Below the pieces are notes generated by a model. That model searched no databases and was not told where the DNA came from. It was given only the letters and a program-made list of their open reading frames with translations. Below, piece by piece: positions 27,038 through 35,841 of a DNA stretch of 64,000 nt (the stretch's first letter is position 1; each line of letters opens with the position of its first letter). This DNA is from Paenibacillus sp. (GTDB lineage: Bacteria > Bacillota > Bacilli > Paenibacillales > Paenibacillaceae). The DNA is taken from assembly GCA_017512705.1 (NCBI GenBank), contig JAFWEX010000089.1, forward strand, positions 1 through 64,000, read 5' to 3'. A program made the position numbers and the translations under genes.

Positions 27038-27750
27038 ATCCCCGCGTATCCGTTGTAATTCCGTTCTACAATTGCCCTTACGTACCGATGGCGATTCAGA
27101 GTGCGATGAATCAGACATATCCTGAAGTAGAGATTATTGTGGTTAACGATGGCTCCTCAAGACATGCGGAATTGCTTCAGCCTTATCTGCCACATATCCA
27201 TGTCCTTGGCAAAAGTAATGGAGGCACAGCCTCTGCATTGAACCATGGCATTCGCCATGCTTCGGGTGAGTATGTGGTCTGGCTAAGCTCAGATGATTTC
27301 TTTTATCCTGATAAAATTCGTTACCAGCTTGAATTCATGCAGCGGGAAAATGTGCTCATATCCCATACGAATTTTCATTATATCAATGAACATTCGGCGG
27401 TGACGAGACTGCATGGCGGTCCTGAGCCGATGTCTGAACTGGATTGCCTGCGTCGTTTTAATGGAGGGAATCCCGTCAACGGATGTACGGTGATGGTTCG
27501 CAAAGAGCTGTTTAGCGGTGTGGGGCTTTTTGACGAACTGCTCCCTTATACACACGATCTCGATCTCTGGCTGCGAATCCTGCTCAATGGATACCGCTTC
27601 CCATATCTTAATGAGCCGCTTACAGCGTATCGCTGGCACGGAGGGATGGGCTCGGTACGTCATGCTGACGTGATCGGCAGAGAAGCGGCCATGGTGTGGG
27701 CCAGGTATCGCGAACCGTTGTTGCAGCGTATTGCTGCACTTGGCGGGTAG
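27034..27750 (+). CDS. GT2 glycosyltransferase, copy 1
   Basis: This 238-residue GT-A family 2 transferase reads VSVVIPFYNCPYVPMAIQSA at the N-terminus, EIIVVNDGSS for nucleotide binding, the metal-binding region VWLSSDDFFYPDKIR (DxD-type SDD) and LPYTHDLDLWLRIL for the acceptor side. There is no membrane segment. It is coupled to the upstream SDR by ATGA. It is highly similar to the GT2 at 27934. Confidence 0.82.
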   Translation: MNPRVSVVIPFYNCPYVPMAIQSAMNQTYPEVEIIVVNDGSSRHAELLQPYLPHIHVLGKSNGGTASALNHGIRHASGEYVVWLSSDDFFYPDKIRYQLEFMQRENVLISHTNFHYINEHSAVTRLHGGPEPMSELDCLRRFNGGNPVNGCTVMVRKELFSGVGLFDELLPYTHDLDLWLRILLNGYRFPYLNEPLTAYRWHGGMGSVRHADVIGREAAMVWARYREPLLQRIAALGG

Positions 27751-27763
27751 CGAAGAGGCCGTT

Positions 27764-27958
27764 ATGAAGCCACGTCTGCGGCGGATTAACGGCCTGTTTG
27801 GCGCAGCCTTTTTGCAAGAGAGTGGAAAATGTACGTTCAGCCTGATGCGAAAGCCCGATACCGATGTTGCACACCTGCATATACTGGAGGAGACGCATAG
27901 TTTGCAGAGATTTGAGGAGGAAGGGATGCCCGGATGGAGCCGAAGGTATCAATCGTGA
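27764..27958 (+). CDS. Possible small protein between the two GT2 genes
   Basis: This 64-residue frame starts at ATG 27764 with a weak GAAGAGG upstream (MKPRLRRINGLFGAAFLQES) and overlaps the start of the next glycosyltransferase by 25 nt. Composition is protein-like but no family is recognised. It fills what would otherwise be a 183-nt gap. Confidence 0.35.
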   Translation: MKPRLRRINGLFGAAFLQESGKCTFSLMRKPDTDVAHLHILEETHSLQRFEEEGMPGWSRRYQS

Positions 27959-28650
27959 TTCCTTTTTATAATTGTCCATACATTGAGCAGGCCGTTCACA
28001 GTGCCCTTCACCAGACCTATCCTCATATTGAGGTGATCGTGGTAGATGATGGTTCAACCCGGCATGTGGAGCGGCTGCAGCCCTTTATGGATCAGATTCA
28101 TTACATTCGCAAAGAGAACGGCGGTACAGCAACTGCGCTTAACGAAGGCATCAAACATGCGACAGGGGACTATTTTGTCTGGCTCAGCTCGGATGATGTA
28201 ATGCTGCTGAACCGGGTAGAAAAACAGTTGAAGTTCATGCTTGATGTCAAGGCTTCGTTCTGTCATGGTGCATATCATTATATCAATGAACATGGCGAAT
28301 GGCTGGATACGGTGCAGCCAGAGGTAGGGAGTCGTCTGGAGATGCTACAGGTATTGATGGAAGGCTGCCCGATTAATGGTTGTACCGTGATGGTAGAGAT
28401 GGAGGCATTTGAGCGCTTCGGGGTGTTCGACACGGACTTTCGGTATACGCATGATTATGAGATGTGGTTAAGACTGTTCCCGCTATATGAACTGTTTTAC
28501 TTCAATGAACCGCTAATGTGTTACCGGCTGCACGATTCGATGGGAACGAAGCGCCATTTCAAAGAACTGGTCGCGGAGATGGAGCGTGTCCAGGAAAAAC
28601 ATCGGCCGATCCTGCTCAACTTGCTGCACGTTGGCGGGTATTGGAAGTAA
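27934..28650 (+). CDS. GT2 glycosyltransferase, copy 2
   Basis: This 238-residue protein has the same length as copy 1 and is closely similar: VSIVIPFYNCPYIEQAVHSA, EVIVVDDGSTRHVERLQPFM, VWLSSDDVMLLNRVEKQ, FRYTHDYEMWLRLFP. ATG 27934 follows GAGGAGGAAGGGATGCCCGG. The tandem duplication suggests two sequential sugar additions. It is the last gene of the locus. Confidence 0.82.
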   Translation: MEPKVSIVIPFYNCPYIEQAVHSALHQTYPHIEVIVVDDGSTRHVERLQPFMDQIHYIRKENGGTATALNEGIKHATGDYFVWLSSDDVMLLNRVEKQLKFMLDVKASFCHGAYHYINEHGEWLDTVQPEVGSRLEMLQVLMEGCPINGCTVMVEMEAFERFGVFDTDFRYTHDYEMWLRLFPLYELFYFNEPLMCYRLHDSMGTKRHFKELVAEMERVQEKHRPILLNLLHVGGYWK

Positions 28651-28888
28651 TAATGGATTGTCTGTCTGTGTGCGTAAGTAATAGGGCGAGGGATCGATTC
28701 GAGAGTGAACAGCAGGAGCGGATACCTAAGCAGCAGAGTTACATGCTGTAGGGTGCACGCTCTATCTTTTTTCAGAAATAAGCAAGATAGAACATGATGA
28801 TATTAGTAGGGGAAAAAGCATTGAGTATGCAGGAGGAAGGAATTTCCTGTATAATGAGTGACGACTTGTACATAGAAGGGACTGAACT

Positions 28889-28927
28889 ATGCGCAGATAT
28901 CAATATTGGATAACCAAACTATTATAA
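28889..28927 (+). CDS. Possible 12-codon leader peptide before the acetyltransferase
   Basis: ATG 28889 follows GAAGGG at 7 nt and encodes MRRYQYWITKLL, ending TAA 28925-28927, 24 nt before the acetyltransferase start. Such a uORF could act in attenuation, but no competing hairpins were worked out. The 28651-28888 stretch otherwise holds only AT-rich and hairpin sequence with a TATAAT at 28850-28855. Confidence 0.25.
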   Translation: MRRYQYWITKLL

Positions 28928-28951
28928 ATAACATTAATGGAGGTTAACGTA

Positions 28952-29506
28952 TTGATTACTCAATTACACACGAACAGATTGCATTTACGACAAATGAAGG
29001 AATCCGACTCGGCTGAATTATTTCAAGTATGGTCTGATCCAGAAGTGGCCACATATATGAATATTTCTCCTTTCTCGGATGAGAAGCAAGCGGTAGAGAT
29101 GATTCAGGTGCTCGCTAATCTCGCTGAGGATAACCAGGCTATTCGATTCTCAATCATTGAAAAAGAGTCAGGAACAATCATGGGCTCTTGTGGTTATAAC
29201 TACCTTGATTATGAACACGCACGAGCCGAAATTGGGTATGATTTAGCCAAAGCTTATTGGGGCAAAGGATATGCAGCGGAAGCGGTATCTGCTCTTGTAG
29301 ATCACGGCTTCACTTCACTGAAATTGAACCGGATTGAAGCAAAGGTTGACCCTCGCAACGTGAATTCTATCAAATTGCTGGAGAAACTTGAATTTACGCG
29401 AGAAGGTATGCTGAGAGGTTATGAGAGAGCAGGAACTAGGGACGGGGCAGGAGTAGAAAACATATTCAATGATCTGTATATGTATTCGAAGCTGTCTTCC
29501 GATTAA
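28952..29506 (+). CDS. GNAT N-acetyltransferase (RimJ/RimL/YdaF-like)
   Basis: This 184-residue protein has the RimJ/RimL-type plan: LHTNRLHLRQMKESDSAELF, then AEIGYDLAKAYWGKGYAAEA (acetyl-CoA binding, with the GKGYA pocket) and NRIEAKVDPRNVNSIKLLEK, LEFTREGMLRGY. It transfers an acetyl group from acetyl-CoA to an amine, either a ribosomal protein or a small molecule; the substrate is not readable. I place the start at TTG 28952, 8 nt after GGAGG, rather than the ATG at 28937 whose own codons contain that GGAGG. Confidence 0.85.
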   Translation: MITQLHTNRLHLRQMKESDSAELFQVWSDPEVATYMNISPFSDEKQAVEMIQVLANLAEDNQAIRFSIIEKESGTIMGSCGYNYLDYEHARAEIGYDLAKAYWGKGYAAEAVSALVDHGFTSLKLNRIEAKVDPRNVNSIKLLEKLEFTREGMLRGYERAGTRDGAGVENIFNDLYMYSKLSSD

Positions 29507-29543
29507 GAGAGCAGGATAGAGTTCTAGTTATGAAATGAATATG

Positions 29544-29581
29544 AAAAAAGAAGCTGCAGATTACATCTGTGGCTTCTTTTT
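29544..29581. terminator. Bidirectional terminator between convergent genes
   Basis: AAAAGAAGC (29544-29554 region) pairs with GCTTCTTTT (to 29580), with A-run and T-run on opposite sides, so it can end both the acetyltransferase and the minus-strand pair. A further 7-bp inverted repeat AACGTTT/AAACGTT lies at about 29612-29632. Confidence 0.75.
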
Positions 29582-29631
29582 ATAATGTCGGTCCAGTACC
29601 CGAGGATGGCTAACGTTTGCACTGTAAACGT

Positions 29632-29802
29632 TTAGTCTTTTTCATTCAAAATAACCATCGACACCGGATCGGGAATTGTATACCCTTGTGGAAGCTTTTG
29701 CATGAGTGCATTCATCGTCTCATAATCTACCTCAATATGAGGTGTGGAGACAGGAACGGAAAACCAACGGTTATACAGGTCGCTTGGAACAAGCAGTGTC
29801 AT
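29632..29802 (-). CDS. Overlooked 56-residue protein coupled to a GT4 gene
   Basis: On the minus strand, ATG 29802 overlaps the stop of the GT4 gene (ATGA) and is preceded by AGAGGAGGTC, a near-perfect ribosome site. It reads MTLLVPSDLYNRWFSVPVST, then PHIEVDYETMNALMQKLPQG, then YTIPDPVSMVILNEKD, ending at TAA 29634-29632. The length is 56 residues. The good ribosome site and coupling make it credible. Family unknown; it may be an accessory to the glycosyltransferase. Confidence 0.6.
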   Translation of the reverse strand: MTLLVPSDLYNRWFSVPVSTPHIEVDYETMNALMQKLPQGYTIPDPVSMVILNEKD

Positions 29803-31037
29803 GTGGATTGACCTCCTCTATAGATGGCTTCTTGATATACATGAAACGTACGCAGGCCCATTTCTTCCAGGGAACGATGTTGTTCAGCCCAGGATTTGGC
29901 TGCGGCTCCCACCTTTTTGCGAGTTACATCATCTTCAAGCAAGGCGTTCAATAGCTCACTGAGCGAATCGACATCCTGTGGAGGTACGACCCAACCGGTA
30001 TGCCCGGGTTCAACCATTTCAGGCATGCCTGCCGTACCACTAACGATAACGGGTACACCTGCAAGCTGTGCTTCGGTAACTGAAAAAGGTTGTGTGTCTT
30101 GAAGGCTAGGCTGCACATAAATATCCGCATGTGTGAGGAAGGAAGGGATGTTGTCCAGCTTGCCCCAAAATACAATATCGGACGCTATGCCAGCTTCAGA
30201 AGCCTGACCACGCAACTCTTCCAGAAGATTACCTTCTCCAGCAATCCAACAGATCCAGTCTGAACGTTTTTTCTTCAGAATAGCAAGAGACTGAATCAGC
30301 ACATGCACGCCTTTGATATATTCCAGTCTACCGGTAAAAGCGATGACTTTCTTACCTCTAGGTGCACGATGGGGGAACTTGGCTGCCGCAGCTTTGCGAT
30401 AATTCGGCAGATCTACAGCATAGGGAATCTGCCTGAATTTCGATTCAGGCACTGCGAGCTCCGTCAGAGTGCTTTTAATCCAATGACTGGACACCAGAAT
30501 CAGTTCAGACTGCGCTGCACTTCGCTGTTCCAGTGAGAGGAAATAACGTCCGCGTTTAGATTGCAAATAGCTCGGCAGAGTCAGCTGGGGGTTGGAATTT
30601 TGCGCATCATAGAATGCTTCGCGGGCTAGGGCTCCATGGTAACTCGTAACAAGCGGTATGTTTCGCTTCAAAATCCGCTTCATGGCTACCGCTGCAACAG
30701 GGTCTTGTGCATGGATAACATCATAGTGTTCCACACCTAGATAGGCTGCAGCCATCTCAAAAGCGTATCTGTTTAACTCGTAATAGGCCAACAGAGGATC
30801 AGCTGTAAATTGCGGAAGATCGGTTGGGTTCAGCTTGGTTTGCAGCATAGGCCACACCAGGTCTTTCGAGAAGGAACGATTAAGATTACGGACATATACT
30901 TCATTTCTTGCGCCATTGGTGCCCATGATGTCCACTTCTACCCCAAGAACAGCGAGTCGATCAGCGAGCTGTCTGATATATGTCCAGATGCCGCCCATAT
31001 GCGTAAGTTCCCAATACGTAACGAGTAGAACTCTCAT
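29799..31037 (-). CDS. GT4 glycosyltransferase
   Basis: This 412-residue GT-B family 4 transferase reads VTYWELTHMGGIWTYIRQLA at the N-terminal acceptor domain, VIAFTGRLEYIKGVHVLIQS at the domain boundary, IYVQPSLQDTQPFSVTEAQL and GVPVIVSGTAGMPEMVEPGH at the donor site (E-x7-E region). ATG 31037 is followed by MRVLLVTYWE and preceded on its own strand by AAGGAGGTCG. It may act on a cell envelope glycan. Confidence 0.85.
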   Translation of the reverse strand: MRVLLVTYWELTHMGGIWTYIRQLADRLAVLGVEVDIMGTNGARNEVYVRNLNRSFSKDLVWPMLQTKLNPTDLPQFTADPLLAYYELNRYAFEMAAAYLGVEHYDVIHAQDPVAAVAMKRILKRNIPLVTSYHGALAREAFYDAQNSNPQLTLPSYLQSKRGRYFLSLEQRSAAQSELILVSSHWIKSTLTELAVPESKFRQIPYAVDLPNYRKAAAAKFPHRAPRGKKVIAFTGRLEYIKGVHVLIQSLAILKKKRSDWICWIAGEGNLLEELRGQASEAGIASDIVFWGKLDNIPSFLTHADIYVQPSLQDTQPFSVTEAQLAGVPVIVSGTAGMPEMVEPGHTGWVVPPQDVDSLSELLNALLEDDVTRKKVGAAAKSWAEQHRSLEEMGLRTFHVYQEAIYRGGQST

Positions 31038-31229
31038 AACGACCTCCTTGTTACGGCCTGCACAGGCCGAACTCTATCCTGTTATTTTATGAACTAAACA
31101 GGTAGTGGGGCCGGGCATTGGTTGCAATATTTTAAGTTGGGTGATTAACCATGCCATTGAATGAGAAGAAACATATCCTGTCTACAAGGAGAGTTACAAA
31201 TAATTCAGACTCCGCAGAAGGGGTGCGAG

Positions 31230-31589
31230 ATGGCGGCATATATCATCCAGATGCATGGAAATCTGCTTCAGACGTTTATTCCTGTGAAATATATGGATGT
31301 GGAGATTGCTTATGTAGGGGACGGAGCAGGAACAGATGTGTATGTTGGTTTAGTTGGCACTCATGGAGAACTGTACCGTTACTTGTTTCATGTAGGACCA
31401 GGCGTAGAGTCAGCAGACAATCCTCATATTATTCCGAATATGGCTGTATCGAGTGAAATCAATGAATTGAAAATCATCAGCAACAGCTCTGAGCCATATC
31501 ATCTGGTGATTCGAATCTATTGCCGCAGCGGGGAAGGCCGGCTCATAGGCGTGTTGTCAGAGCATCAAATGATAAAACTTGCGAACTAA
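31230..31589 (+). CDS. Hypothetical protein
   Basis: About 119 residues from ATG 31230, preceded by AGAAGGGGTG; an upstream start at 31161 is in the same frame but less likely. The sequence MAAYIIQMHGNLLQTFIPVK is followed by beta-rich stretches (VEIAYVGDGAGTDVYVGLVG). No signal peptide; unknown family. It is a single gene followed by a terminator at 31606-31636. Confidence 0.6.
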   Translation: MAAYIIQMHGNLLQTFIPVKYMDVEIAYVGDGAGTDVYVGLVGTHGELYRYLFHVGPGVESADNPHIIPNMAVSSEINELKIISNSSEPYHLVIRIYCRSGEGRLIGVLSEHQMIKLAN

Positions 31590-31605
31590 TGTGGGAGTAA
31601 CGATA

Positions 31606-31636
31606 AAGATCAAGCGATAAGCTTGGTCTTTTTTTG
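31606..31636 (+). terminator. Terminator after 31230-31589
   Basis: AAGATCAAGC (31606-31615) and GCTTGGTCTT (31621-31630) form a 10-bp stem with one G-T pair and a 5-nt loop, followed by a T-run. Confidence 0.8.
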
Positions 31637-31672
31637 TCATTGTATATCTAAAATAACCCCTTTAAAAATAGC

Positions 31673-31757
31673 TTGACAGCAAAGGTATTTTCATTAAAAT
31701 TAAACCAGTATAAAACGTGTGTTTAAAACAAAGGTTTAAAACGATGGTTTGAAAAAA
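31673..31757 (+). promoter_or_regulatory. Promoter followed by 13-bp phased direct repeats (exporter operator candidate)
   Basis: TTGACA (31673-31678) and TAAAAT (31695-31700) are 16 nt apart. Downstream, an 8-mer recurs every 13 nt: TATAAAAC at 31709, TTTAAAAC at 31722, TTTAAAAC at 31735, and TTTGAAAA at 31748. Regular spacing between the transcription start and the coding region of a drug exporter suggests a repressor array. The regulator is not encoded next to it. Confidence 0.5.
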
Positions 31758-31824
31758 ACATTATAGGTAGCCCACAAGCCGATTCAATCCGAAGCCAACG
31801 TGGTGCCAGAAAGAGAGTGAATGT

Positions 31825-33309
31825 GTGAAACAACAAACATCAGTACGACAGGAGACAGAACAATTTTCCATCAAGACGATCATTCTGCCACTTCTATCGA
31901 TTATCGTCGGAATGATTATGGTTATTCTAGACAGCACAGTGGTTAACGTAGCGATCCCGAATCTGGTGCAGTACTTCGAAACCGATCTGAAAACGATTCA
32001 ATGGACGGTTACGGGGTATACGCTGGCCTTGTCCGCCGTTATTCCACTGGCAGGATGGCTGACGGATCGTTATGGAGCAAAACGAGTATTTCTATTCACG
32101 ATTGCTATGTTTACCCTCGGCTCAGTACTGTGTTCCATTGCTCAATCTCCTCAGCAACTAATCGTATTTCGCGTCATTCAAGGACTTGGTGGAGGCATGG
32201 TAGCCCCAATCGGTATGGCTATGGTCTTTCGTCTGGCTCCGCCGGAACGCAGAGGTTCCATTATGGGCATGCTTGGTATTCCGATGCTGCTCGCCCCTGC
32301 ACTCGGTCCAGTATTATCTGGCTGGTTTATCGAATCCGTCAGCTGGCACTGGATTTTCCTCATTAATCTGCCGATCGGGATAGTTGCATTCATTCTGTGT
32401 GTTCGATTCCTGCCGGATACCGACCGTGGACGCACACCTGCATTGGATCTGCTAGGCATGATTCTTGCTCCCATCGCTTTCTCCATGTTAGCTTTCGGTG
32501 TAAGTGAAGGAGGCACAAGTTGGACATCATCGACGACACTTACGGGTGTTATTGTCGGCGGAGTAGCGCTCATCCTGTTTATTATCGTAGAGCTTCGTCA
32601 TCAAAATCCGTTGCTTGAGCTTCGTGTATTTACCTCTTCCGATTTTTCCAGAGGGATTGTTCTTGCTTGGGTATCCCAGGTAGCTTTGTTCGGTGCCATG
32701 ATTCTGATCCCACTCTACTTGCAGCAGATCAAAGGGTACACGGCATTGGAGACAGGCCTTATCCTTCTGCCTCAAGCGCTGGCTTCCGGGGTTTCCATGC
32801 CGCTGGGTGGTCGACTGTTTGACAAGATTGGAGCAAGACCACTGGCGTTTGTGGGACTGGGTATCATATCAGGAGCCTTGTTTATTTTGTCTTCTATTAC
32901 AGCAACGACAGGGCTTGGCCTTATTATTACAGCCTTGATTATGATGGGGTTTGGTATGGGGTTGTCCATGATGCCGCTAAATACACATGTACTGAACGCG
33001 GCACCGCGTAAACTGGTTGCGCGTGTGACCCCGCTGACAGCTGCTGCGCAGCAGGTGGTTGTTTCCTTTGCCGTAGCGGGTCTTACCGGTTTCCTAACCT
33101 CTCGTGTGACAAGTAACACCACAGGTATCGGGAAGATGGATATCGTGCATGGGATGGTTAGTGGGTTCAATGATACGTTTTTCCTTGCTGCCTGTATTGC
33201 ACTGCTCGGCTGTCTGTTAAGTCTGATTTTGCGTAAACCAAAGCGCATGGCTGAACCGGAATTGCAGACTGGGGAGCAGCCAGACCCAGCGATGATGATG
33301 GGACATTAA
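31825..33309 (+). CDS. DHA2-family MFS multidrug exporter (EmrB/QacA type)
   Basis: This 494-residue, about 14-helix proton antiporter shows helix 1 motif LDSTVVNVAIPNL (the D1 motif of DHA2), motif A-like GWLTDRYGAKRVFL, motif C-like GMLGIPMLLAPALGPVLSGW and late GMGLSMMPLNTHVLNAAPRK. It exports drugs or host molecules. GTG 31825 follows AGAGAGTGAATGT. It stands alone with its own promoter and terminator. Substrate cannot be inferred. Confidence 0.88.
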   Translation: MKQQTSVRQETEQFSIKTIILPLLSIIVGMIMVILDSTVVNVAIPNLVQYFETDLKTIQWTVTGYTLALSAVIPLAGWLTDRYGAKRVFLFTIAMFTLGSVLCSIAQSPQQLIVFRVIQGLGGGMVAPIGMAMVFRLAPPERRGSIMGMLGIPMLLAPALGPVLSGWFIESVSWHWIFLINLPIGIVAFILCVRFLPDTDRGRTPALDLLGMILAPIAFSMLAFGVSEGGTSWTSSTTLTGVIVGGVALILFIIVELRHQNPLLELRVFTSSDFSRGIVLAWVSQVALFGAMILIPLYLQQIKGYTALETGLILLPQALASGVSMPLGGRLFDKIGARPLAFVGLGIISGALFILSSITATTGLGLIITALIMMGFGMGLSMMPLNTHVLNAAPRKLVARVTPLTAAAQQVVVSFAVAGLTGFLTSRVTSNTTGIGKMDIVHGMVSGFNDTFFLAACIALLGCLLSLILRKPKRMAEPELQTGEQPDPAMMMGH

Positions 33310-33323
33310 TAGAAATTCGATCC

Positions 33324-33364
33324 AAGGCAGTTCAGGAGTGCAAGCGCTCTGGACTGCCTTTTTG
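33324..33364. terminator. Terminator between convergent exporter and GT4 gene
   Basis: AAGGCAGTTCAG (33324-33335) pairs with CTGGACTGCCTT (33349-33360), followed by TTTT; one wobble pair only. Confidence 0.8.
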
Positions 33365-33396
33365 AATGTCCTCTTTTCGATGTCATTTATACCGGC

Positions 33397-34470
33397 TCAG
33401 TGGAAAATCCTCAAGGCCGTCATCATTTCGCGGAAAGAGGTAGCGTATCGATCCGGTGAGAAGGATAGGTTCATATGCTGCCTTCCTTGAATCCGAATAT
33501 ATTCGCGTAGTTTCTTGTTGTTCATGAGGTCCATGGCCTCGTAGACTGCAGTCTTCACATTACCAATCGGATAAAATTTACCGGTTTTATTGTGCGTAAT
33601 AAATGAACGAACGCCATCCGAATCCGTACTGAGTACAGGGCATCCACAGCTGATTGCCTCGGCTACAGCGTAACCGAAACCTTCCATTAAAGAAGTCGAG
33701 AGCATGATCCCCCCTGATGTTGCAACCATGGAGTAGAAGGTCGGCATTTGCGAGTGGGGAACATTGACAAAGATGCCGATGCGGTCTTGCAATCCATACT
33801 CGGCGAGCATATGTCGAAACATGACTTCATCTTCAGGATTAGCTAGAGTTGGGTCGTGGAAGAGCCAAAGTCGAGCTTTTGGTTTCTTTTTAATAATCGC
33901 ACGGCAGATTTCGAGATATTCCCGCCAGTTTTTGTTATGTTCCAAACGTCCAACCCATGCAAGAACCGGGTAAGGTGGAGTGTCCACGGAGAGTGGGGAA
34001 AAGGTATCTGTGTCCAGCATGTTGGGAATGACAAAGCGATGGAGCCATGGGCAAATATGAATGAACATATCCAGTAGATGATCGGTTGGCGGCAGAACAG
34101 CGGCATCACAGTGAGCCTGAAGGTAAGGGACGGCCATTTGGATCGTTTCCAGTGTCTGTTCCCGTGTACCGAGTCCCTGTGCTTCAAAAATAATACGACC
34201 TGTATATCCGAGGCCTCTCAAACGACCAGGCATGGCAATATCGGAAGTGGTGACAATGGCATCATAATGCTGACTATGAATTAGATGATGGATATCCTGA
34301 TCGCTAGATGCGGTGAAAATACGTGTATTGCTGCTATTTTGCAGACCCGAACCTGTATTTAGATACAATAGATGGGCCTCGATACCATGGCGCTTCAGTA
34401 CGGCGGTTCGCAGCCGGTTAAGTGTATCGACCCCGCCACTGGGAACGTAAAATGTAAACAATACTTTCAC
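33397..34470 (-). CDS. GT4-like glycosyltransferase
   Basis: About 357 residues from GTG 34470 (VKVLFTFYVPSGGVDTLNRL); the frame extends further upstream to 34569, but those residues look non-homologous. The donor domain is clear: VLAWVGRLEHNKNWREYLEI, GIMLSTSLMEGFGYAVAEAI, GCPVLSTDSDGVRSFI. GGGTG lies 4-5 nt before the chosen start, a tight spacing, so the start is not certain. It is convergent with the exporter and divergent from the ABC operon. Confidence 0.78.
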   Translation of the reverse strand: MKVLFTFYVPSGGVDTLNRLRTAVLKRHGIEAHLLYLNTGSGLQNSSNTRIFTASSDQDIHHLIHSQHYDAIVTTSDIAMPGRLRGLGYTGRIIFEAQGLGTREQTLETIQMAVPYLQAHCDAAVLPPTDHLLDMFIHICPWLHRFVIPNMLDTDTFSPLSVDTPPYPVLAWVGRLEHNKNWREYLEICRAIIKKKPKARLWLFHDPTLANPEDEVMFRHMLAEYGLQDRIGIFVNVPHSQMPTFYSMVATSGGIMLSTSLMEGFGYAVAEAISCGCPVLSTDSDGVRSFITHNKTGKFYPIGNVKTAVYEAMDLMNNKKLREYIRIQGRQHMNLSFSPDRYATSFREMMTALRIFH

Positions 34471-34651
34471 ACGGTTCACCCTCTGACTATTGGTCAGGAG
34501 CTCATTCTCCTGTATTGTATGGTACGTGTGACACCAGGGCGAGGTGTGGGTATAATATTGAAAGTTCACAATTTAGACAAAAAAAATTAAGCTGTATTTT
34601 AAGTCATCTTAAGCTAGGGCTAGGATACATCTCGTATCATACAAGGAACTT

Positions 34652-34690
34652 CCCGTGTTGTGTTTTCGATGCTGCTACACGGGTATTTTT
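34652..34690 (+). terminator. Hairpin upstream of the Gld-like ABC operon
   Basis: CCCGTG (34652-34657) pairs with CACGGG (34678-34683), followed by TATTTTT. It lies just before the operon start, so it could be an attenuator. Confidence 0.45.
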
Positions 34691-34710
34691 AACGGGAAAG
34701 GGTGAAGAAC

Positions 34711-35841
34711 GTGCTCGAAGTGAGACAGGTGAGCAAAGTGTACGAAGGCCAGCGCGGTGTACACGAATTGGATTTCACCATGGAGCGAGGCGAGATCGTC
34801 GGATTTTTGGGACCCAATGGTGCTGGCAAAACAACGACGATGCGTATGATTACAGGTTATCTGCATCCTACTGCTGGTTCGGTTCTGGTTGATGGAGTAT
34901 CGGTGCATGATCAAGGACGGAGTGTTCGCTCCAAAATTGGGTATCTACCGGAAACCCCGCCGCTGTATCCGGATATGACCGTACAATCATACCTTAAATT
35001 TGTTGCAAATCTTAGGGACGTTCCGGCGCGAGAGATCAGACTCCGGATTAGTGAGATGGTCAGCAGGTTGGGTTTGCAAGGCAGGGAAAAACAACTGGTT
35101 CGTGGATTGTCAAAAGGGTACAAGCAGCGCCTGGGTCTAGCTGGAGCGATTATACATAAGCCTGATCTGCTGGTGCTGGATGAACCGACGTCCGGACTTG
35201 ATCCGAATCAGATTATTGAAATCCGTGACTTGATTCGGGAACTCGGCGAAAACCATACGGTGCTGCTTAGCACACATATTTTGCCTGAGGTCAGCACACT
35301 TTGTAATCGAATGTTGATTATTAATCAGGGGAGACTTGTATTGGATGGTTCTCCTCAGGATCTTGGATCTGCCATGGGGGACCGTTTCAAAGTTTCGCTT
35401 GAAGTAAAAGCAACGGAGCAACAGCTGCTGGAAGTGTTGACCCCATGGGAGAAGGCGCAAACGGAAGTCATTGCGAGTACTTCTACGCCATCGTCTTCTG
35501 AAGGTAGTACAGGAGCAACGATAAATGAATCGGTGACGCTGGGTGATGCCATATCTAATGCACCATCTACGATTCAAGTACGGCTAACAGGGGAAACGTC
35601 AGAGGATTTCCGTGAAGAACTATTTTATCTGTTATCGGGTGCAGGCTTGCCTATTCTGGAGATGAAACGTGAGAATCTCAGTCTGGAGCAGATTTTCTTG
35701 AAATTAACGACATCAGAGCGAGCAGGAACGGAGGAAACCGCGGTTCCTATGGAGCAACATGTACAGAATATGGATACGGAAGATACTCAGCCGCAGGCTT
35801 CTTCGGACTCCACTTCCGACTCAGAGGAGGGAAGCAAATGA
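34711..35841 (+). CDS. ABC transporter ATPase (GldA-like) with low-complexity insert
   Basis: About 376 residues. The first 230 form an ABC ATPase with GPNGAGKTTT, signature LSKGYKQRLGLAGAII, LLVLDEPTSGLDP and STHILPEVS, closest to ABC-2-type export or gliding GldA ATPases. Beyond the usual length there is a C-terminal domain with a Ser/Thr/Glu-rich insert (STSTPSSSEGSTGA) and an acidic Ser-rich end (ASSDSTSDSEEGSK). GTG 34711 fits AAAGGGTG at 6 nt; a GTG at 34702 is possible. It overlaps the permease start by 4 nt. Confidence 0.8.
   Translation: MLEVRQVSKVYEGQRGVHELDFTMERGEIVGFLGPNGAGKTTTMRMITGYLHPTAGSVLVDGVSVHDQGRSVRSKIGYLPETPPLYPDMTVQSYLKFVANLRDVPAREIRLRISEMVSRLGLQGREKQLVRGLSKGYKQRLGLAGAIIHKPDLLVLDEPTSGLDPNQIIEIRDLIRELGENHTVLLSTHILPEVSTLCNRMLIINQGRLVLDGSPQDLGSAMGDRFKVSLEVKATEQQLLEVLTPWEKAQTEVIASTSTPSSSEGSTGATINESVTLGDAISNAPSTIQVRLTGETSEDFREELFYLLSGAGLPILEMKRENLSLEQIFLKLTTSERAGTEETAVPMEQHVQNMDTEDTQPQASSDSTSDSEEGSK

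Noticed and set aside
29612-29632. TGTAAACGTTTAG considered as a cre site
   Set aside because: It is part of a hairpin at the 3' end of convergent genes, not in a promoter.
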